64,000 nt of DNA from positions 41,001 to 105,000 of the forward strand of contig JAWHQI010000755.1 in assembly GCA_033032865.1 (NCBI GenBank), written 5' to 3'. The notes below the pieces were generated by a model. That model was not told where the DNA came from. It saw only the letters and a list, made by a program, of their open reading frames with translations, and did not search any database. Shown here one piece after another: positions 10,144 to 23,276 of the stretch. This stretch comes from Dactylorhiza incarnata. Its lineage: Eukaryota; Streptophyta; Magnoliopsida; Asparagales; Orchidaceae. How positions within the stretch are numbered: position 1 is the first letter of the stretch; each line of letters starts with the position of its first letter. A program made the translations under genes and the position numbers.

Positions 10144-12344
10144 TCATCTCCTAGGAGGCCTGTTTCTCCCTACATGAGCTGCGATATCTTGCATGTCGTT
10201 CACTGCGGCCATAACCGACACCAGGCTGTGATTAGCCAGCATTGCAGACCGGTGGATTTTCGACATTTCCTTGTCCACCTGCTCCATGGGGATCAGTACA
10301 ATTTTAGGTTGCGGTCTCTCCGCTGGATGATCGCTGGAGGTGCCCGGTCGCATCAACATCTTTCCGTGACCGCTCCTCAGCCTCTCATTTTCCGCGGACA
10401 GCACCGTAGCCTTCCCCCTATAGTATTCAGCCTCTTTTTCAGCCTTCTTAAGAGCTCGCGCGATCTCGGCAACCCTCAGATCGCATTCTTCACGAATCCT
10501 CTTCTCATTGGAACGCAATCTTTCTTCAAGATCACGGATCTGATCGTTCTGAGTCCGCTCCCTCATCAACATAGAACGAACATCCTCAAACATGGGGTTA
10601 AGGATGTTGGTTAACTGGGGGGAGATCTCGATGGGCTGAGGAAGTTCTCCCTCCTCGATCTCAGCATTTTTGTTATCTGCAGTCATAGGAGATGGGTTAT
10701 TTCAGTCATGAGCTTATGATCAGATAAGATTTTTAAATAAACAGAAAGAGTACTTGGAAAGAAGTCGAGACCGCAGTCACGTAAAGCTCTTCTGATATCT
10801 TTAGTGACCGCGGGATCTGCGGTCAGAGAAAGGCGATCTGATCCCCTTAAGCGCTCCAGATCCATTCTTTCCAAACCTTTTTTCTGCGTTTTTTCTCCCT
10901 CTTTTCTTCTCCTTTTTAATTCTTCATTACTTAAGAGGACATTGTCGGTCTCAATAAAAACGATCTCGTGTTTTCCTTCAGGAGAAGCAAAACGAACTGT
11001 AGGTAATGGAAGGAATTCAGCTAACTGGAGAATCATTTTATTCTTACCAACTCGCGAAATCGAGACCGCCGCCACACGATCTGCTGCAGCCTTGTTCGAA
11101 CGATCTCCCTGAAGAGAATCATCCGGGAGACCGCTAGAAAGTACAGCTTTCTCCTTAGCGATCTGCAGCTTCTCCGCGATCTCCTCATCATTTTTGTCCG
11201 AAGTCTACAAGACCTCAGCCTTTTTCCTCTCCTCAGCGATCAGAGCCGCTCTCTCCTCAGCAACTCTGACCGCCTCCTTCTTCTTCTCTTCCTCGACGGC
11301 CATAGCTGCCTCTCTCCTATTTTCCTCTTCCTCTCTTTCCTTTTTCTCTCTCTTCTCCTTGTCTTTCTTCTTCTCATCATCCTCCCTCTTTTTCTTCTCC
11401 TTCTTCTCCCTCTTTTCTTTCTTATCTTTTTCTTCTTTCTCCTTTTCTTTCCCTTCTTTTTCCCTCTGTTCCTCTACTTCTTTTTCTTTCCTCCTCTTCA
11501 TCATCTCTTCCATTTCCATGTTTTTCCTTTCCTCCTCCTTTGCCTTGATCGCTGCGTCAGCGATCTCCTTCTCCCTGTCCGCGATCTCCTCATCAACGGC
11601 GGCATTTCTGAGAGCTGAAGCCTCTAAGGGATCCAACACCTGCAATTATGAAAAAGATGAATTATTAGAAGAAACCTCATCAAGGTAGGCGATTAATCCA
11701 GAATCATCCTCTCTTGATAAGGTTGAGACCGTGGGAAGGAAGGGGAGATCACCCTTAGCATTCACCTTCTGAAATTCAGCGGAGTCTTCCAGGTCGATGG
11801 ATTCAGAAAATTTGGTCGCCTCCATGGCGGTCACATCTTTTCCTTCCTCATTTCTTCTGCTCCTCTTATAAGTCAAACTAGATGGACTTGTATTTTTTCT
11901 CTTCTTGCCCTTTGCAACGATTTCCTGGTCAGCGATCTTCTGCCTCAAGGATTCGGCCTCAGCTCCCTTCTGACGCAGCCCAGCCAGAATGACCTCGGTG
12001 GAGACGGTCTCAGGAAGCTTGGAAATTGTTTGACCCAGTGCCTCCAGGGATTTCTGATAATTAAAAGAAATGGAAAAGTCAGGCAATTTCCATACAGGAT
12101 CTGAAGAAGTATTAGACGGATCAGAAGCAACAGAGACCGGCACAATCGAGCCCTCAGGAAGCTTTGTTTTCTTTAACGGAGATCGGGTGGTCTCCTTTGA
12201 AGTGCTCACTTTTGTTAAGATCTTCGGCGCCTTCTTTCCTTTCTTTGAGCTGACGCTTTCCTTTTTTCCAGGAGAGTTCGCTTTCGATTGGAGAGCTTTT
12301 AAGAGATCAAGCATAGTCATCTTTGCAAGGTCGCACCTGCTCAA
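10144..12344 (-). pseudogene. Antisense gene 1: coiled-coil, Lys/Glu-rich protein, two in-frame stops
   Basis: One frame runs from the ATG at 12,344 to 10,754, broken only by TAA 11,646-11,648 and TAG 11,205-11,207. A well-formed 77-bp intron (10,753-10,677, GTACTC...TGCAG) then joins in phase to the last exon 10,676-10,144. The total would be about 708 codons. The N-terminal third is basic with Ser/Lys (nuclear-type). Residues about 235-380 are an extreme Lys/Glu-rich helix. The last exon is a heptad-like coiled coil (DLEERLRSNEKRIREE) and ends RNRPPRR. No catalytic motif is recognised. The TAA is followed at once by a good acceptor (ATAATTGCAG), so it might be spliced out, but no strong donor is seen; the TAG has no convincing intron. 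It may be a structural partner of antisense gene 2. Confidence 0.6.
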
Positions 12345-12407
12345 TTATCAAAGACCGCTCAAATAGTGGAGTTCCTCAATGTCTTGCAAAATGAAGTTTT
12401 CAGCCGG

Positions 12408-12415
12408 TATTTATA
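12408..12415 (-). promoter_or_regulatory. TATA box for antisense gene 1
   Basis: TATAAATA on the minus strand, 64 bp before the ATG at 12,344 and about 90 bp from the 3' LTR. The spacing suits a plant core promoter. Confidence 0.6.
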
Positions 12416-12506
12416 GACCAAGCCGCATTAATGATGGTCGCGGTCTCAGCGGTCAAAGCTTACATTTTCGAAGTTCCAGGTGCAACTTAAAAATGTGCGG
12501 GGATTA

Positions 12507-12990
12507 TGTTTGCCCAGAAAGCCCGCGACCTCCTCTCATTGTACATTTTTCACGGTCTCCGCGGTCTCAAATTAAGGTGATCGCCCAAATCGTCAGATGC
12601 CTCCTCGACCAAGATTTTCTAAGTTCCCAGCAGTCAAAATAGTGCGAGATCGCCGGATCAAGCGGTCTGGCCGTTTTTCTTGTTTTTGTTATTTGTACCC
12701 CATTTCCCTGCCCCGGCTCTCCTGTACCCCGGGCAGCCCGAAGTTTTTCAGCTCTGCCCGTTTGGGCAGCCCCCTCGTCTATAAATAGAGGGGTAGGGGT
12801 ACCAGAAAAGAACTTTTGGCTCCGAGGCTCCAGCTTACAACCTGTGTAAGCGGTCTCATTTCTTCGTGATCGCCATTTCGTGATCGCTTTTCCTTTGTTC
12901 CAGCATCTTCTGTCTTAGTAACCTGCACTTCGCAGTTTTCTCCCATCCCTTTTAGTGTGAATTTTAGAGGTACCATTTTTGGCACCAACA
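12507..12990 (+). repeat. 3' LTR of the Tat element
   Basis: It pairs base for base with 456-939 at 9 mismatches and ends in the intact CA. The bases before it (GCGGGGATTA) are a poor polypurine tract. Confidence 0.92.
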
Positions 12991-12995
12991 TAGAG
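12991..12995. repeat. Target-site duplication, right (TAGAG)
   Basis: Matches 451-455. Confidence 0.92.
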
Positions 12996-13618
12996 GCTGA
13001 AGTGGAATGAGAGGAACGACAACTGATGAAGTTTGCAGATGCCGTGAATAAGTGGTCCGACGATTTCAGACAGAAGGATGTGGCGAACGGCGAGGAGTGA
13101 TGGCAGAGGAAAAGCCGTGCCGGTCCAGATTCTTCTCTTATCCTTGTTGCAGCTGATTTGTAGAGCGTTGAAGAACCACCGTTTTTTAACTGTTAGCATT
13201 GGTGTCGACTATCAGCGAGGGAATGCGAGGAAGATAGTAGAGGCGTGCGACTACGAATAAGATCGAGAGTAGCGATGAGAGGCGATGCTGGTGCTGAGGC
13301 GGACGTAGAGAAGAGACGTCGCGCCTAGTGACGGGGCGGGCTCAGAGGAGAGAAGTCTCTCCTCGAATGCTTTGTGAAAGCTCGGGGAGGAGGGGGAAGG
13401 GAAATGGAGGAGGAGGTGAGGGTTGGCGGGCTGATATGGGGGGGATTTCGGGAGAGGTGGTTTTGGAAAATTCAACATTGGCTATTTGCACTCCAGCTAC
13501 ATTTGATCGGACGCCTCCTATATTTTGAAGCCATATATCCGACGGTCAATATATTTTGGTGGATTTTTGATCTCATGCTATTCGCAGACCACCATATTTC
13601 TTTTTAATATAGTATAGA
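12996..13618 (-). mobile_element. Possible Helitron 5' portion, interrupted by the Tat element
   Basis: The boundary to the AT repeat reads, on the minus strand, A|TCTATACTATATTAAAAAG. This is very like the 5' terminus of many plant Helitrons (TC start, preceded by A). The body would run leftward and be split by the Tat insertion, continuing in 1-450. The minus strand here is CT-rich and holds a short ORF (13,478-13,251) and a 71-codon open stretch entering the element, but no family is recognised. The 3' CTRR end is not in the window. Confidence 0.4.
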
Positions 13619-14423
13619 TATATACTTATATAATTATATATATATATTTATAAGTATATATATACTTATAAATATATTTACATATATATATAAGTATATA
13701 AATATTAGTATATATATACTTATATTTATAAGTATATATATAGTATAAATATATTATATATATATATATAAGTAATATACATATATATATTATAAATATA
13801 TATATATTTATAAGTATATGTATATATATACTTATAAATACATATATATATATATATACTTATAAATTTAGGTACTTATATATATACTTATATATATATA
13901 TATTTACATATATATATTAATATAAATATTTATAAGTATATATATATATATATTTATAAGTATATATATACAAATATATATTATATTATATATAAATATA
14001 TATATATATTATATATAGATATATATATAGATCTATATATATAATATAAATATATTTTATATAAATATATAAAAATATATATATATATTTATATTATATA
14101 TATAATATTTACATGTATATATATATATATACTTAAAAATATTGATATATATATACATAAATATATATATAAGTATATATATCTATATATACTTATAAAT
14201 ATATATATAATATATATACTTATACTTAAAGTATATATATTTATAAGTTATATAAGTATATATATATACTTATAAATATATATATTTATAATCTATATAT
14301 ATGTATATTACTTATATATATATATAAAAATATATATATATATATTTAAATATATATATATTTATATATATATGTATATATATATTTATATATATAAGTA
14401 ATATACATATATATAGATTATAA

Positions 14424-14454
<31 letters not shown>

Positions 14455-15265
14455 AATATATATATATTTATTTAAATATATATATATACATATATTTAAA
14501 TATATATATACTTATAAATATATATATATTTATAATATATATGTATATAAGTTATATAAGTATATATATAATTATATATATATTTATCTATTTATAAGTA
14601 TATATATGTCTATTTAAATTTATAAGTATATATATTTACATATATATACTTATAAATATATATATATATACATAAATAAAAGTATTAGTATATATATATA
14701 AGTATATATATTTATATATTTATAAGTATATATATTTATATAATTATAAGTATATATATATTTATAAGTAATAAAAGTATTAGTATATATATATAAGTAT
14801 ATATATTTATATATTTATAAGTATATATATTTATATAATTATAAGTATATATATATTTATAAGTAAATATATATATATTATATATATATATATATATTTA
14901 TATAAGTATATATATATATACTTATATATAAGTATATAAATATATATTATATAAATATATATATATATATACATATTTATAAGTATATATATAAACATAT
15001 ATATATATATATTTATACAATATATATACTAATATATTTATATATATATACATATAAGTAACTATACTTATATATATATGTATATATATACTTATAAATA
15101 TTGATAATATACATAAATATAAGTATAAGTATATGTATCTATATATACTTACAAATATATATATATATATATAAGTATATATATATATATATTTAATATA
15201 TATATATTTAATATATATATATATATACTTATACTTAAAGTATATATATTTATAAGTTATATAAG

Positions 15266-15297
<32 letters not shown>

Positions 15298-15412
15298 AAT
15301 ATATATATTTATAATCTATATATATTTATAATCTATATATACGTATATTACTTATATATATATAAATATATATATACATATATATATTTAAATATATACT
15401 TATATATATATC

Positions 15413-15445
<33 letters not shown>

Positions 15446-15558
15446 TTATTTAAATATATATATATATATGTATATATATTTATATATATAAGTAATATAC
15501 ATATATATAGATTATAAATATATATATATATATATTTAAATATATATATATATATATT

Positions 15559-15592
<34 letters not shown>

Positions 15593-16325
15593 AATATATA
15601 TATATATACTTATAAATATATATATTTATAATATATATATGTATATAAGTTATATAAGTATATATATATATACTTATATATATATATATATTTATATATT
15701 TATAAGTATATATATGTCTATTTAAATTTATAAGTATATATATTTACATATATATATAATTATAAATATATATATATACATAAATAAAAGTATAAGTATA
15801 TATATATAAGTATAAATATATTTATATATTTATAAGTATATATATAATATATATTTATAAGTAAATATATATATATATATTTATATAAGTATATATATAT
15901 ACTTATATATAAGTATATAAATATATATTATATAAATATTTATATATATACTTATTTATAAGTATTTATATAAACATATATATATATATATATTTATACA
16001 TATATATATAAGTAACAATACTTATATAGACGTATATATATATGTATATATATAAGTGTATATATATAAGTATAAATTTATACTATATATATGTATATAT
16101 ATGTATATATATATTTATAACTATATATATATACTTATATATATAAGTATATATATATATATTTAAATGTATATACTTATAATTATATATATAAGTATAT
16201 ATATATATATATTTACATATATATAAATATATATAAATATATACTTATATATACTTATATATATATACATATATATATACCGTTCGTCGAACGGCCTGGC
16301 CTGTATTATATTATATATATATTTA

Positions 16326-16358
<33 letters not shown>

Positions 16359-18333
16359 GTCGTTCGACGAACGACCAGGCCAGTTCGACGAACTGGCCTG
16401 TATAGATATTTAGGTCGTTCAACGAACGTCCTGTATATATATAGGCTGTTCGACGAACGACCAGGCCAGTTTGTCGAACGGCCAGGCCAATTCGTCGAAC
16501 GGCCAGGCCAGTTCGACGAACGGAAGATCGTTCGACGAACGGCCTGCATATATATAAATAAATAAATATATATATAATATAATACAGGCCAGTTCGTCGA
16601 ACGGCCTTGCCGTTCGACGAACGATATATATATATAAGTATATATTTATATATATTTATATATATATGTAAATATATATATACTTATATATATATTTATA
16701 AGTATATACATTTAAATATATATATATATACTTATATATATAAGTATATATATATAGTTATAAATATATATACATATATATATACATATATATAAGTATA
16801 ATTACTTATATATATATGTATATATATAAGTATATATATATAAATATATAAGTATATATATTGTATAAATACATATATATATACATATATGTTTATATAT
16901 ATACTTATAAATAAGTATATATATAAATATTTATATAATATATATTTATATACTTATATATAAGTATATATATACTTATATAAATATATATATTTTATAT
17001 ATATATTTACTTATAAATATATATTATATATATACTTATAAATATATAAATATATATATATACTTATATATATACTTATACTTTTATTTATGTATATATA
17101 TATTTATAAGTATATATATAAGTATATATATATTTATAAGTATAAATATATATGTAAATATATATACTTATAAATTTAAATAGAAATATATAAATATAAA
17201 TATATAAATATAAATATATATATATAAGTATATATATATACTTATATAACTTATATACATATATATATATTATAAATATATATATTTATAAGTATATATA
17301 TATTTAAATATATATATTTATAATCTATATATATGTATATTACTTATATATATATACATATATATATATTTATATATATATATTTATATATATATATTTA
17401 AATATATATATATAAATATATATATATATGTATATATATTTTTATATATATATAAGTAATATACATATATATAGATTATAAATATATATATTTATAAATA
17501 TATATATACTTATATAACTTATAAATATATATACTTTAAGTATAAGTATATATATATTAAATATATATATATACTTATATATATATTTATTTGTATATAT
17601 AGATACATATACTTATATTTATATTTATGTATATATATATATCAATATTTATAAGTATATATATATACATATATATATTATATATATTATATATATAATA
17701 TAAAAATATATATATATATTTATATATTTATATGTATATACATATATATAAGTATAGTTACTTATATATATATGTATATATATAAGTATATATATATAAA
17801 TATATAAGTATATATATTGTATAAATATATATATATATATATGTTTATATATATACTTATAAATAAGTATATATATATATATATTTATATAATATATATT
17901 TATATACTTATATATAAGTATATATATACTTATATAAATATATATATTTACTTATAAATATATTATATATATATACTTATACATATATTTATAAATATAT
18001 ACTTATATATATATATACTTAGACTTTTATTTATGTATATATATATATATATAAGTATATATATATATATATATGTAAATATATATAATTATAAATTTGA
18101 AAAGACATATATATACTTATAAATATATAAATATAAATATAAATATATATAAGTATATATATATTTACTTATATAACTTATATACATATATATATTATAA
18201 ATATATATATTTATAAGTATATACATGTATGTAAATATACTCATATATATATATATATTTATAAGTTATATAAGTATATATATATATATATTTATAAATA
18301 TATATTTATAATCTATATATATGTATATTACTT

Positions 18334-18368
<35 letters not shown>

Positions 18369-19120
18369 CATATATATAAATATATATATTTAAATATATA
18401 TATATATTTATATATGTATATATTTAAATATTTATATATATTTAAATATATATAAATGTATATATATATATATTTATATATATATATAAGTAATATACAT
18501 ATATATAGATTATAAATATATATAAATATATTTAAATATATATATATATATATTTAAATATATATATACTTATAAATATATATATATTTATAATATATAT
18601 ATGTATATAAGTTATATAAGTATATATATATATATACTTATATATATATATATATATATTTATATATTTATAAGTATATATATGTCTATTTAAATGTATA
18701 AGTATATATATTTACATATGTATATATACTTATAAATATATATATATACATAAATTAAAGTATAAGTATATATATATAAGTATATATATTTATATATTTA
18801 TAAGTATATATATATAATATATATTTATAAGTAAATATATATATAAATAATATATATATATTTATATAAGTATATATATACTTATATATAAGTATATAAA
18901 TATATATTATATAAATATTTATATATATACTTATTTATAAGTATATATATAAATATATATATTTATATATATATACTTTTATATTTATATATATAATAAA
19001 TATATTTAAATATATATATATATATATTTAAATATATATATACTTATAAATATATATATATTTATAATATATATATGTATATAAGTTATATAAGTATATA
19101 TATATATACTTATATATATT

Positions 19121-19151
<31 letters not shown>

Positions 19152-19647
19152 TTATAAGTATATATATGTCTATTTAAATGTATAAGTATATATATTTACA
19201 TATGTATATATACTTATAAATATATATATATACATAAATTAAAGTATAAGTATATATATATAAGTATATATATTTATATATTTATAAGTATATATATATA
19301 ATATATATTTATAAGTAAATATATATATAAATAATATATATATATTTATATAAGTATATATATACTTATATATAAGTATATAAATATATATTATATAAAT
19401 ATTTATATATATACTTATTTATAAGTATATATATAAATATATATATTTATATATATATACTTTTATATTTATATACTTATATATATACATATATATATAA
19501 GTAACTATACTTATATATATGTATATATATATAATTATAAATTTATACTATATATATGTATATATATGTATAAATATTTATAACTATATATATACTTATA
19601 TATATAAGTATATATATATTTAAATGTATATACTTATAATTATATAT
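13619..19647. repeat. AT-rich repeat block 1, large inverted repeat
   Basis: About 6 kb of TA-rich sequence made of TATAAGTATATA, ATTTAAATATA, GTCTATTTAAAT and CATAAATAAAAGTAT units. It is not a simple (TA)n: longer segments recur exactly. The 36 bases 16,145-16,180 are the perfect reverse complement of 16,698-16,733, and AATAAAAGTATAAG near 15,785 faces CTTATACTTTTATT near 17,085, so the block is a palindrome centred at about 16,440. ORFs read from it (poly Tyr-Ile) are artefacts. Confidence 0.85.
16280..16623. repeat. GC-rich palindromic core in AT block 1
   Basis: A cluster of GTTCG(A/T)CGAAC dyads joined by CCAGGCC spacers. Three consecutive units have a 21-bp period (GGCCAGGCCAGTTCGTCGAA plus C). 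The two ends are inverted: CCGTTCGTCGAACGGCC at the left, GGCC..GCCGTTCGACGAACG at the right. It sits at the centre of the larger AT palindrome. A shorter version lies at 43,177-43,217. The family is not recognised. Confidence 0.8.
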
Positions 19648-22600
19648 GCACACGAACAAAGCCTTACTTTCGGAAATGAATCTTTGCTCCAGAAATTAAA
19701 TCAAACCCTCACAAACCTTAATCACAATTTCCCTACTACTTCCAAACTAAACACAATTGATCAACAAGATCCACCAACCGATAATGATTCATTAGCAACT
19801 AGTGAATCTGAAAACTCTCTAGTAAATATCTTAAGTGATATCGAACAAGATCTCCAAAGTGACCAACCGCCAAACCTTAATAAAATTCACCGACGTACTC
19901 ATAAATCCAATTTTCGACGGTCTAACCCACGATGGATTAATCCAGAAACCCGAAACTACTACCCTCGCCCAACACCACCAGATATTCAACATGAAGAACG
20001 CGCCAAATTCCATTCCAAACATTATGACGGCGGTTCCATCTACGAATGGAATATTGACGGCAAAAGTGAGTATGAAATACTCAATACCCTTCAAGAGATG
20101 GTTATGGCCAAAATGCCTTACAAAATCAAACATTGTCCAGAAAAAGAAACTGCTAGTATTCTTGTTACTGGCTTCACTGGACAACTTAAATACTGGTGGG
20201 ATAATTCTCTCACCATTGAAGACAAACATAACATTTTACATCATACAATAGACATTGAAGATGAAAACGGGGACATCAATGCAGAATCTGATGCCTGTGA
20301 TTATCTCATTATCACTATTGCAATGCATTTCATAGGAAACCCTCGAGAGGAATTAACCTCTTCCAAAATCTTCCTTACTAATATCAGATGTCCAACCCTC
20401 TCTGATTTCCGTTGGTACAAAGATGTTTTTCTCACACAGGTCCTTAAACGACCTGATTCTAGATCTAACCAATCTTATTTTAAAAAACAACCTTTCTCTT
20501 ATTCTAAGGAATCTCCCACCTCCAAACCATATCCTCATTATAACAAACGACCACACAACAAACGACCTTCCACTTCTATCACGTGCTTCAAATGTGGCCA
20601 AAAAGGCCATATTGCGGCAAAGTGCCGTAACAAAGGACGCATCAATGAAATCATTGATGACCTTTCTGACGTCAGCAATAATATCAAAACAAAATTAAAA
20701 AATAAAATCCTTCAAATTTCAGATAATGACCAAAATTCATATAATTCATCCAGCTCATCTGACCACGACTCCACTTGCCTTTGCAAAAAACAAATCAACA
20801 TGATCAAAACAACTAAAACTGACACAAAAGATTTCATTTTTGACATGATCCAACAAATACCAGATCCCATCCAACAAAAACAGCTTTTTGAAAAACTACA
20901 AACACTAGTCCTACAGGACAATAAAATCTCACTCATAGAACCTTTTAGCATTTCCAAACTCTTTGATAAATATCCCCAGACAGCTACACAAAAAACTCCA
21001 CACATCAAAGACTTAAACACTGAAATACATAATTTAAAACACGAAATTCATTTACTTAAATCCCAAGTACATGCCCTTGATGTAAAACATCTTGCTCATG
21101 AAACCCAATTCTCATTACTCCAAAGCTTACTTTCCCCCCTCACAAATGAACCTCCACCTTCTACGTCATCTCTTCCCCCAATCTCCATTTCACATACCCC
21201 CACAACTGATGCATCTTTTCTTTCCACCATTGATCGTATACAATTTCAAAAATGGCTAATACACATTACAATAACCGTCCATAACTTCACACAAACATTC
21301 ATCGCCATGATGGATAGCGGAGCAGACCAAAGCTGCATCCGTGACGGACTAATACCAACAAAATACTATGAATATACAAATGAAATTTTAATAGCCGCAA
21401 ACAATTCACCCCTCCAAATTAACGGCAAACTCACTCAAGCTTCCATTTGCAATGGACCATTTTGCTTCAAACACCAATTCATTATAGTCAACAATTTAAA
21501 CACTGATATAATTCTTGGTACTCCTTTCCTTACACAAATTTATCCTTTTCAAGTTTCCACACATGGTATTACTACAAATATCATGGGCAACAACGTCCTT
21601 TTTAAGTTTCTTCATCCTGTTCGACAAAAACAGCTTAATCAATTGCAACAACATTCTATTTTCAAACAAATTAATCAAATCCGACAAAAACAAACCAAAT
21701 TACTCTACTTAAAAAACGATCTATCTCATGCCCATATTAGCAACCAATTAAACTCGCCACAAACCAAATTACACATTCAACAATTAGAAGAATTATTCAA
21801 ATTTGAAGTTTGTGCGGAATTACCTAATGCATTTTGGGACCGCAAAAATCATATCATACGCCTCCTGTATGAAAAAGATTTTTTAGAAAAGAATATTCCG
21901 ACCAAAGCACGCCCAATACAAATGAACCAAGAACTCCTTGAACTCTGTAAAACCGAAATTCAAACCTTATTGGATAAAAAATTAATTCGACCCTCCAACT
22001 CCCCATGGAGTTGTGCTGCATTTTATGTAATGAAAAATGCAGAAATCGAACGAGGCAATCCACGTCTCGTCATAAATTACAAACCATTAAATAAAGTGTT
22101 ACAATGGATTAGGTATCCAATTCCCAATAAACGAGATTTACTTAAACGCCTAAGCAACGAAAAAATATTTTCAAAATTCGATATGAAATCTGGCTTTTGG
22201 CAGATTCAAGTCGATCCCAAAGATCGTTACAAAACTGCATTCACCGTCCCTTTCGGACATTACGAATGGAACGTTATGCCATTCGGATTAAAAAATGCCC
22301 CTTCCGAATTCCAACACATTATGAATGATATATTAAATCCTTATTCAACCTTTTCCATTGTTTATATAGATGATGTTCTCATTTTCTCTAACTCCCTTGA
22401 CGAACATACTAAACATCTCAAAACATTTTTGTACATTATCAAAAAGAATGGATTAGTTATTTCTTTTCCAAAAATGAAATTATTTCAAACACAAATCCGT
22501 TTTCTTGGACATCATATTCATCACAATACCATAATTCCCATCCAACGCAGCCTTGAGTTCACAACTAAATTTCCTGATGAAATTAAGGACAAAACACAAC

Positions 22601-23276
22601 TCCAAAGATTCCTCGGTTGCCTAAATTATATTTCTGATTTTATTCCCAACCTACGTCAACTATGTGCCCCGTTATATCACCGACTCCAAAAGAATCCACC
22701 ACCCTGGACATCACAACATACCATTATCATACATACAATTAAATCCAAAGTACAAACACTTCCATGTCTTTGTTTACCACACCCTAATGCCTTTATGATC
22801 ATTGAGACGGATGCTTCCAATTTCGGATATGGCGGCATTCTCAAACAACGACTTCCCCCATCACACACCGAACACTTAGTCCGATACCATTCCGGTATAT
22901 GGCTCGGTCCCCAAAAAAATTATTATACTATAAAAAAGGAAATCCTCAGCATTGTTAAATGTATTTTAAAATTCCAAGATGACCTAGTTAACAAAAATTC
23001 CTTTTACGTATAGATTGCCAGTCTGCAAAATTTATTTTACAAAATGATGTTCAAAATCTTGTTTCCAAGCAAATTTTTGCCCGTTGGCAAGCTATATTAT
23101 CTATTTTCGATTTTGATATTGAATACATCTAAGGCTCTGAAAATTCTCTTCCTGACTTCCTCACTCGTGAATTTTTACAAGGCAATGAGCAAGTCACCAA
23201 AGTCCACTCAGCAAAAGACTCAAACACCGCAGGATTATGCACCCAAAACACTCCCACCAATTCCAACGCAAAATAA
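19648..23276 (+). pseudogene. Viral ORF1 remnant, copy 1 (coat to RNase H)
   Basis: It starts abruptly at the AT-repeat junction, equivalent to position 26,924 of copy 2, so the movement protein is missing. The frame is open through the zinc knuckle (about 20,578-20,625), protease (DSGADQSC, about 21,314) and RT (YIDD, about 22,363). Compared with copies 2 and 3, 99 codons of the coat region are deleted in frame after about 20,457. The frame then breaks near 22,995, where an A-run is one base shorter, and a TAA lies near 23,130 inside RNase H. Copy 1 lacks the TAA that separates movement and coat parts in copies 2 and 3. Confidence 0.85.

Larger units (their letters stand above)
456..12990 (+). 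mobile_element. Ty3/gypsy LTR retrotransposon, Tat lineage, with antisense genes
   Basis: This is a complete 12,535-bp element. Two 484-bp LTRs lie exactly 12,051 bp apart, differ at 9 positions by eye (about 2 percent) with no length change, and are flanked by TAGAG. Inside, in order, are gag, protease, reverse transcriptase, RNase H, a second RNase H, integrase, a spacer, and two genes on the minus strand. The second RNase H after the first is the hallmark of the Tat clade, and several Tat families (Grande, Retand and relatives) are known to carry extra antisense ORFs between pol and the 3' LTR. The low LTR divergence means a fairly recent insertion. Pol is open over its whole length; the only break in the sense frame is one TAG between gag and protease. 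Confidence 0.93.

Noticed and set aside
12915..13199. Minus-strand 94-residue ORF at the right edge of the Tat element
   Set aside because: Part of it is LTR sequence; with the element removed the frame meets a stop at the target site. A host exon is not excluded but nothing supports it.
16331..16795. ORFs with repeated NWPGRST or poly Tyr-Ile
   Set aside because: They are frames through the GC dyad tandem and TA repeat; no start context, no variation expected of a gene.
19831..20229. Minus-strand ORF repeated in each viral copy (also 27,107 and 34,680)
   Set aside because: It is the complement of the conserved coat region and recurs only because the virus is repeated; caulimovirids code on one strand.
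23044..23184. Longer N-terminus of viral ORF2 (starting at 23,044)
   Set aside because: That stretch is the RNase H coding region in another frame; the ATG at 23,185 near the end of ORF1 gives the plausible start.
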